Shown here: piece by piece, positions 28,001-37,000 of the stretch
Numbering within the stretch: the first letter of the stretch is position 1
Layout: every line of letters starts with the position of its first letter
NCBI RefSeq assembly: GCF_000172415.1
Contig: NZ_ABLD01000016.1
Coordinates: forward strand, 94,682-158,681
Reading direction: 5' to 3'
DNA from: Paraburkholderia graminis C4D1M
GTDB lineage: Bacteria > Pseudomonadota > Gammaproteobacteria > Burkholderiales > Burkholderiaceae
Length of the DNA: 64,000 nucleotides
Notes under the pieces: generated by a model
What the model was told of the DNA's origin: nothing
The model's input: the letters and a program-made list of their open reading frames with translations, nothing else
The model's database searches: none
Program-made: the position numbers and the translations under genes

Positions 28001-31000
28001 CGCGCCGTGGCTCACTCCCACACCCTTTGGCCGGCCGGTCGAGCCCGAGGTGTAGAGCACGTAGGCGAGCTGGTCGGGGTGCAACGCGATGTCGGTGTGG
28101 TTCGCTGACTCCGGCTCCATCAGTGACTGCGAACCCACGTCCAGTACTTCACATTCAGCAAGCACCTCCGCCACCCGCGCCGCACTCGCCGCATCCGCCA
28201 CCACCTGCACGATCCCGGCATCGCCGATCATCTGCGCGAGGCGCGCGGCCGGGTAATCCGGGTCCAGCGGCACGAACGCACCACCGGAGCGTACGATCCC
28301 AAGCAACGCCGCAATCAGCGCCGGTCCTCGCGCAACACACAATCCCACGCGCCGCTCAGCACCCACACCTCGCGCGATGAGCCGCGAAGCAATTGCCGCC
28401 GACCACGCATCAAGTTCAGCATACGTGAGCGACTCATCTTCACAGCGCAGCGCAATCGCCTGCGGCGTGCGCTTTGCCTGCGCCGCAAGCGCGATCCCAA
28501 GCGACTCGAACGCATAAGACATCAGCGGCTTCCCTTCACGCTGCAAAGGCAACGTCAACGACCCAACCCGCCGCTCCACATCATCAACCATCTGCGCAAG
28601 CACCGCTTGATACTGCGCTTCGATCCGCTCCACGGTCTCGCGGTCGATGCGCTCGCCGTCCCACGCCCATTCGAGCGAAAGCGTCTGCCCGCGCGGAATG
28701 ATCGCGAGCGCGAGCGGGTAATGCGTCGGGTCAATTGAATCGACGGACGCGACCTTCAGGCCCGCGTCGCCGTTTCGAGCGGCATCGACGGGATAGTTTT
28801 CGAACACGACGATGCTGTCGAACAGCGCATCGCCGCTGCGCCCGCTCCACTGCTGCACGCGCGCGAGCGGCGTGTGTTCGTGCTGGCGCAGCTCGGTCAG
28901 TTCGCCTTGCAGTTTGCGCAACCATGCGCCGAGTTCAGCGCTCGCGTCCACATCGACGCACACCGGCAGCGTATTGATGAACAGCCCGAGCATCCGTTCG
29001 ACGCCCGGCAGATGCGCCGGCCGTCCCGCGAACGTCGTGCCGTAAGCGACACCGCGCCGATGTCCATAGCGCGCGAGCAGCACGGCCCACGCGCCCTGCA
29101 TCAGCGTATTGAGCGTGATCTCGTGACGACGCGCCGTCGCCTGCAAGCGCGCGACGAGCGTTTCGTCGAGCGCGCGGCGCCGCGCATGCGCGCCGGGCTC
29201 GGCCGCGCGCGGTTCGCCGAGACTCGCGGTGAGCGTCGCGGGATCGTCGGCGCGCGCGGCCCACGCGCGCCACCATGTCTCGGTCGCGGGATCGTCGGCG
29301 GCCTCGCGAATCCATTCGACGTACTGACGATATGGCGGCGCCGTTTCGAATGCCGCAGCAGCACCGCTCGCGCGCATCCGATAATCGCGCAGAACTTCGG
29401 CGAACAGCAGCGACACGCTCCAGCCGTCGAGCAACAGATGATGGTGCGTCCACACGACGTCGGCGGTGTGCGCGTCGCGAACGAAGAGCGCGATGCGCAT
29501 CAGCGGCGCGGCGTCGGGCGCAATGCCATCGGCGAGGTCGCGCGCGCGCCACTCGGCGAGACGCGCGTCGTAGTCCGCGGCGGCTGACCAGTCGTGCGTC
29601 TCGAACGGCAGTGCGATCTTGCGATGGACGATCTGCATCACCGCACCGCCGTGCTGCCACGCGAAAGCCGTGCGCAAAATCGCGTGACGTTCAAGCGCGG
29701 CCTGCCACGCGGCCTGCATCGCGGCGACGTCGAGCGCGCCGGACAGCGTCGCGCGCATCTGATTCAGATACGCGCCCTGCCCCGCGTCGGCGAGCGTGTG
29801 ATAGAGCAAGCCGGCTTGCAGCGGCGTCGCCGGATACACGTCCTCGATATGCTCGGGCGTGAGGCCGAGCGCGCGCCACAAATCGGACGATGACGAACCG
29901 TTCGCGCCAGGCACGGCGTCCGCAGCCGTGGTGGACGTGAACGTGGACGTCGATGTCGACCCCGACTCAGCGGCCAACGGTCGCGCCGCGCGCGCGAGCT
30001 GCTGCACGGTCGGCGCTTCGAACACCATGCGCGGCGTGACCAGAAAACCGGCATCGCGTGCCTTCGAGACGATCTGCAGACTCAGAATCGAATCGCCGCC
30101 GATCACGAAGAAATTGTCGGTCACGCCAATGTCGTCGCGCCTCAGCACCGCGCGCCAGACGGTCAGCAAAGCAGCCTCGGCGGGCGTCGATGCGGCGACG
30201 GCCTGCGCCGCGTTGGCGACGTCCTCGGGCGCGGGCAACGCACGTCGATCGAGCTTGCCGTTGCGCGTCAGCGGAAAGCGCTCCATCTCCACATACGATG
30301 ACGGCACCATGTGCGCCGGCAAACGCGCGGCAAGCCATGTCTGCCAGCGCGCGATGTCGCGCGTATGCGGTTCTTCGCGCGGCACGACATAGGCGACGAG
30401 GCGCTGGTCGTTATCGCCTCCGTTCGCACCGCCGCCCGACACCAGCACCGCCGCCTCGCGCACTTCGGGATGCGCAAGCAGTGCCGACTGAATCTCTCCG
30501 AGTTCGATCCGGAAGCCGCGGATTTTCACCTGATCGTCATTGCGGCCCAGGTATTCGAGGTCGCCATCGGGCAGCCGTCGCGCGAGGTCGCCCGAGCGAT
30601 ACAGACGCGCACCCGGTGCGCCGTATGGATCGGGCACGAATCGTTGCGCCGTCAACTCAGCACGGCCAGCATAGCCGCGCGCGAGACCCGCGCCGCCTAC
30701 ATACAGTTCGCCCACCGCGCCCACTGGCACGCGGTTCATATCGGCATCGAGCACATGCAGCGTGAGATCGTCGAGCGGCGCGCCGATCACGCTGCGTGCA
30801 TCATGCAGCGCTGCGTAATCGAGAGTGCGATGCGTGACGTGAACCGTTGTCTCGGTGATGCCGTACATGTTCATGAGCGACGGCAGTACGCCCTTGCGAC
30901 GTGCGCCGTCCGCCCATCGCGCCAATGACGCAGGCTCGAGACGCTCGCCGCCGAAGATCACCACGCGCAGCGACTGGAGCGTGTTGTCATCGTCGGCGTG

Positions 31001-34000
31001 CGTCAGTTGCATGAAGGCCGACGGAGTCTGGTTCAGCACCGTCACGCGCTCTTTGCGCAGCAGCGCATGAAACGCCGCGGGTTCGCGTGCGCTCCAGTGC
31101 GGCACGATCACGAGACGCGCGCCATGCACGAGCGCGCCGAAGATTTCCCATACCGAGAAGTCGAATGCGTACGAATGGAACAGGGTCCAGACATCGGATG
31201 AATCGAATGCGAAGCGGGATTGTGTTGCGTCGAAGAGGCGTGCGATGTTTTCGTGTGTGATGCCCACGCCCTTTGGCACACCCGTCGAGCCCGAGGTGTA
31301 GATCACGTAGGCAAGCTGTTGCGGACGCGGATACATCGCGACGTCGAGCGGCTCATCATTCGGCAACGTATCGCGCAACGCTAGAGCATCAAGCGTCGGC
31401 CGCGTGCCGAACAACGCCGCATGCTGCGCGAGACTCGGCGCATCGGTGACGATCAGACGCAACTGCGAGTCATCAACGATATGCGCAAGGCGCTCCGCCG
31501 GATACGACGGATCGAGCGGCACATAAGCGGCACCCGCGCGCAACACGCCGAGCAGCGATGCAACCAGCGCCGCCGAGCGCTGCATTGCGACACCCACACG
31601 CACTTCAGTTCCTGCGCCGAGACGAATCAACTCACGCGCAATCGCACCCGACCACGCATCGAGTTGCGCATACGTCACCTCTTCATCGCCATCGATCAGA
31701 GCAACAGCATCGGGCCGCGCACGCGTCTGCGCGGCAATGCGCGCGGTCACAGGCTCGTATGCAAACGCGGCGGGCATACAACGCGCCGCGTCGTCACGCA
31801 ACTCACGCAATTCGAACGACGCAAGCCGTGCCTGCGGCGCCGCGCTCCACTGCTCGAGCAATCCCGTGAAATTGCGCGCGAGCCGTTCGATAGTCGACAC
31901 GTCGAACACATCGGTCGCGTAGGTGAACGTCAGGTCGATCGCGTCGCGGGCACTCTCAGCGATGTTGAGCATCAGATCGAACTGCGCCTCGCCGTTGTCG
32001 ACTTCCTGCAGCGACACGCGCAAGCCGTCGCCAAACGATGTGGTCAGATCGTGGCGCTGCTGCTGATTCACGAGCACCTGAAAAAGCGGCGTGTGCGTGA
32101 GATCGCGCTCGGACTGCACCGCCTTGACGACGCTCGCAAACGGCACGTCCTGGTTGGCATATGCGTCGAAGAACCGCTCGCGCACATCGTCGATGAGTTG
32201 CGCCGCGCGCATCTCGCCGCGCGGCGCGGTGCGAATCACGACGGTGTTGACGAAAAAGCCCACGACGTTCGCCGTATCCGGCAAATCGCGGCCCGCGAGC
32301 GGCACGCCGATGCGAATGTCGGATTGGCCCGAGTATCGATAGAGCAACGCGTCGAACGCAGCGAGAAGCGTCATGAAGAGCGTCGCGCGATGCGTGCTCG
32401 CGAGCGCACGCAGCGCATTCGCGGTGGCGGCCGGCACACGTGTGCGATGGCGCGCGCCAGGCGCGTGGCGCGTGCCGGTGCGAACGCGGTCGTAAGGCAG
32501 CGCGAGGGTCGCGGGCGAATCGTCGTCGGTGGCGAGCGTGGTGCGCCACCATGCGAGTTGTTGGGACTCGCGCTCGGGTGTGAGTTGCGCGGCACGTGCG
32601 GCAACGATGTCGCGATAGGCAGCCGCTGATTCGGCTGCGTCGTTCGCATCGTTAGTGGCGAGTTCGACGGAACCCGTGAGCGCTGCCGCGCAATGCTCGC
32701 GATACAGGCGCGAGAAGTCGGCGAACAACAGGCCGATCGACCAGTCGTCGCTGACGATGTGATGCAGCACCAGATGCAGCGCGTGATGATTTTCGTCGAT
32801 GCGCACGAGCGTTGCGCGCACCGGCGGCTCGGCGGTCAGGTCGAAAGGCATGCGAGCGAGCGCTGAAAGACAATCGGCCAGTGCTTTGTTGTTGGGGTTG
32901 TCTGTGTCATCGGACGCGGACTTCTCTTCTGTCGGCGGCAGTTCGAGCAGGCGGATTTCGCTGTGGCTCGCGGCATCGATATGTTGAAACGGAACGCCCT
33001 CTACTTCGGCGAAACGCATTCGCAGTGCGGGGTGTCGTTCGACCAGCGCACGGAACGCGGCACGTAGTGCATCGACATCGAGGCGGCCGTCAAAACGCAG
33101 CGCACCGTTCACGTGGTATGCCGCGCTTTGCGGGTCGAGCTTCCATAAAAACCACAGGCTTTGCTGCGATGGCGATAGAGGGATCGGTGCGGTTAGGGTG
33201 GATTGAGTGGGTGTGTTGGTGAATGGTTGTTCTGTGGTGGCTGGCACTGCGCGCGCATCAGACGAACTGGTGTCCACAGTAGCAATAAAAGCGCCGACTA
33301 CTTCCGACGCCTGCGCCAGCGCATCACCGCTGGAAATTTGCGCGCCGCGCAGCAGCGTCGCAAAGTCGTCGAGCCGCGGATGCTCGAACAACGCGCGCAA
33401 TCCTGGCGCATCGCCGAAGGCCGTCCGCACCGCCGACACGACGCGCACCGCCAGCAGCGAATGCCCGCCGAGCAGGAAGAAATCGTCGAGTGCGCCGACA
33501 CGCTCAACCCCGAGCACCTGTTGCCAGATCGCTGCAAGCCGCGCCTCGGTTTCGTCGCGCGGCGCGACGTAAAACGCACGGCCCTCCGCGTTGGCCACGG
33601 TTTCAGGCGCGGGCAATGCGCGTCGATCGAGCTTGCCGTTGGGCGTCAGCGGAAACCGCTCCATCTCCACATACGATGACGGCACCATGTGCGACGGCAA
33701 ACGCGCGGCAAGCCATGTCTGCCAGCGCGCGGCATTGCCCGTGTTCGGTTCGCCGCGTGGCACCACGTAAGCGACGAGGCGCTGGTCACTGGCGTTTGCG
33801 TTCGCACCGCCTCCCGACACCAGCACCGCAGCCTCGCGCACTTCGGGATGCGCAAGCAGTGCCGACTGAATCTCTCCGAGTTCGATCCGGAAGCCGCGGA
33901 TTTTCACCTGATCGTCATTGCGGCCCAGGTATTCGAGGTCGCCATCGGGCAGCCGTCGCGCGAGGTCGCCGGAGCGATACAGACGCGCACCCGGTGCGCC

Positions 34001-37000
34001 GTATGGATCGGGCACGAAGCGTTGCGCCGTCAACTCAGCACGGCCAGCATAGCCGCGCGCGAGACCCGCGCCGCCTACATACAGTTCGCCGACTGCGCCC
34101 ACCGGCACGCGGTTCATGTCCGCATCGAGCACATGCAGCGTGAGATCGTCGAGCGGCGCGCCGATCATGCTGCGTGCATCGCGCAGCCCTGCGTCATCGA
34201 GTGCGCGATGCGTGACGTGAACCGTCGTCTCGGTGATGCCGTACATGTTCACGAGCGTCGGCAGTACGCCCTTGCGACGCGCGCCGTCTGCCCATCGCGC
34301 CAATGACGCAGGCTCCAGACGCTCGCCGCCGAAGATCACCACGCGCAGCGACTGGAGCGTGTTGTCATCGTCGGCGTGCGTCAGTTGCATGAACGCCGAG
34401 GGCGTCTGGTTCAGCACCGTCACGCGCTGTTCGCGCAGCAACGTATGAAAGGCCGCGGGTTCGCGTGCGCTCCAGTGCGGCACGATTACGAGCCGTGCGC
34501 CATGCACGAGCGCGCCGAAGATTTCCCATACCGAGAAGTCGAATGCGTACGAATGGAACAGCGTCCAGACGTCGGATGAATCGAATGCGAAGCGGGATTG
34601 TGTTGCGTCGAACAGGCGTGCGATGTTTTCGTGTGTGATGCCTACGCCTTTTGGTGTGCCCGTTGAGCCCGAGGTGTAGATCACGTAGGCGAGTTGTTGC
34701 GGACGCGGATACATCGCGACGTCGAGCGGCTCATCATTCGGCAACGTCTCGCGCAACGCCACAGCATCGAGCGTCGGCCGCGTGCCGAACAACGCCGCAT
34801 GCTGCGCGAGACTCGGCGCATCGGTGACGATCAGACGCAACTGCGAGTCATCGACGATATGCGCAAGGCGCTCCGCCGGATACGACGGATCGAGCGGCAC
34901 ATACGCCGCGCCCGCGCGGAGCACGCCGAGCAACGACGCAACCAGCGCCGTCGAGCGCTGCATCGCGACACCTACGCGCACTTCCGCTCCCGCGCCGAGA
35001 CGAATCAACTCCTGCGCAATCGCACCCGACCACGCATCGAGTTGCGCATAGGTCACCTCTTCATCGCCATCGACGAGTGCAACAGCGTCAGGCCGCGCAT
35101 GCGCCTGCGCAACAATGCGCGCAGTCACCGGCTCGTATGCAAACGCGGCTTTAGCAACCGCGACCGAATCCGCAGCAAGACCACTCGTCAAATCACGCAG
35201 CCGCACATCGGTGCCATTGCTGTCGCCAAGCGCCTTCGCGAGGTCATCCAGCATCCGCTCGAAATACCCGGCGACGCGTGCAACGTCTTCCGCCCGCACA
35301 CGCGCCGCATGCCGATGCCACTCGAGCCTCAGTGCATCGCCGCCGCCGACGTGACGCGGCGCGACGACGAGCATCAGCGGAAAATGGCTGCGGTTGTGTG
35401 CGTCGACGGCGCGCACGCGCGGCACGCCGCCGATCGCATCGAGCGCGTCGTCGAGCGGATAGTTTTCGAACACGATCAGGCTGTCGAACAACGCATCGAC
35501 GCTCGAGTCCGCCCACTGCTGCAAGCTCGCGAGCGGCGTGTGCTCGACTTCGCGCAACTCCGCGTTATGCCGCTGCAACGCGGTGAGCCACGAGCGCAAC
35601 GGCGCATCGGATTTCACATCGACCCACAGCGGCAAGCTGTTGATGAAGAGACCGACGATCGACTGCGCATTCGGCAGATCCACGGGCCGACCGGACACGG
35701 TCATGCCGAATGCCACTTGCGTGCGCCCCGAAAAACGCGCGAGCACGAGCGCCCACGCTGCCTGCACGAGCGTGTTCAGCGTGACCTGTGCACGCTGCGC
35801 GGCGCGCTTCAGGCGCGCGTGTGAGTCGCCGTCGACTTCGCGGATCAGTGCTTGCGCCACCGAACCGTCGACACCGTTCGACGACGATGACCGCAACGCA
35901 CTGCCGAGCGCGTCGGCAAGGCGCGCTGGGTCATCGCGCGTCGCGAGCCGTGCACGCCAGAACGCCTCGGTGTCGGGTTGGTTGCGCAGCCAGTCGACGT
36001 AATTCGCATACGGCGCGCCAAGCGACGCATCGGCCGCGCGGCCTGCGTCGAGCGCGGCGTACGCGCGCGCCACTTCGGTGACGACCTGTGCGGTGCTCCA
36101 GCCGTCGGTCAGCGCATGATGGTGAGTCCACAACAGATCGTGCGCGCCGTCGGGACGCTCGAATACATCGACGCGCATCAGCGGCGCAACGCTCGGCTCG
36201 AAACCGCGCGCGACGAGCGCCGTCCGCGCGGTTTCATATGCGTCGTCGTACTGAGCATTTATCGACGTGGTATCCGACGAACCAGGCGCAACAGGAACGA
36301 TGCACGCATGGACTTCGAACGGCATACGTACGCGCCGCTCGACGACTTGCAACGCCTCGCCGCCAGCAGGCCACACGAAACGCGTGCGCAAAACCGGATG
36401 ACGCGCGATCACCGCCTGCCACGCCGCGCGCATCGTGTCGAGGTTCAGCGCGTCGATCGTCAGACGCAATTGCGATACGTACATGCCGGGCTCGCCGTCG
36501 AGCATCCCGTGAAATAGCAGACCCTGCTGCATTGGCGTGGCCGGATAGACGGCCTCTACTGACTCGCGGGAGGCGCCGGCTTGTGCGAACAAGAGGTCGT
36601 CGCCGGCCGCGAGTTGCGCGGTGGGCGATGGATGTGTGGTGGCGTTCGTGGCTTGCGCTGCCGCGGTTGGGGTGGCGTTGGTTGCGTTGGTTGCGTTGGT
36701 TGCGTTGGTTGCGTTGGTTGCGTTCGTGGCGCTGCTGGCGTTGTTGCCGGCGTTGGTGCCGACGCGAGTACCCACGAAGTCATACGCAGACGCACCGCCC
36801 GATGCGCCAACGCTTCCCCCACCGCTCGCCTGCATGCCCGCCCCAGCATTCGCACTCGCATTCCCCACCACCGCCACCGCGACCCGCGCCGCGGCCTCGA
36901 TCGTCGGATAGTCGAACATCTGCTTCGGCGTCAGCTTGAGCCCTGCGCTGCGCGCCTTCGCGATGATCTGCAAGCTGAGAATCGAATCGCCGCCGATCTC

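Noticed and set aside
35870..36600. C2 as an interface domain for an Asp beta-hydroxylase
   Set aside because: It has an intact HHALTDG motif and is the only condensation-type domain between T1 and A2, so it must be the working condensation domain.
36675..36719. Short tandem repeats considered as a CRISPR array
   Set aside because: Units are 9 bases, contiguous and without spacers, lie within a coding frame, and no cas gene is present anywhere.
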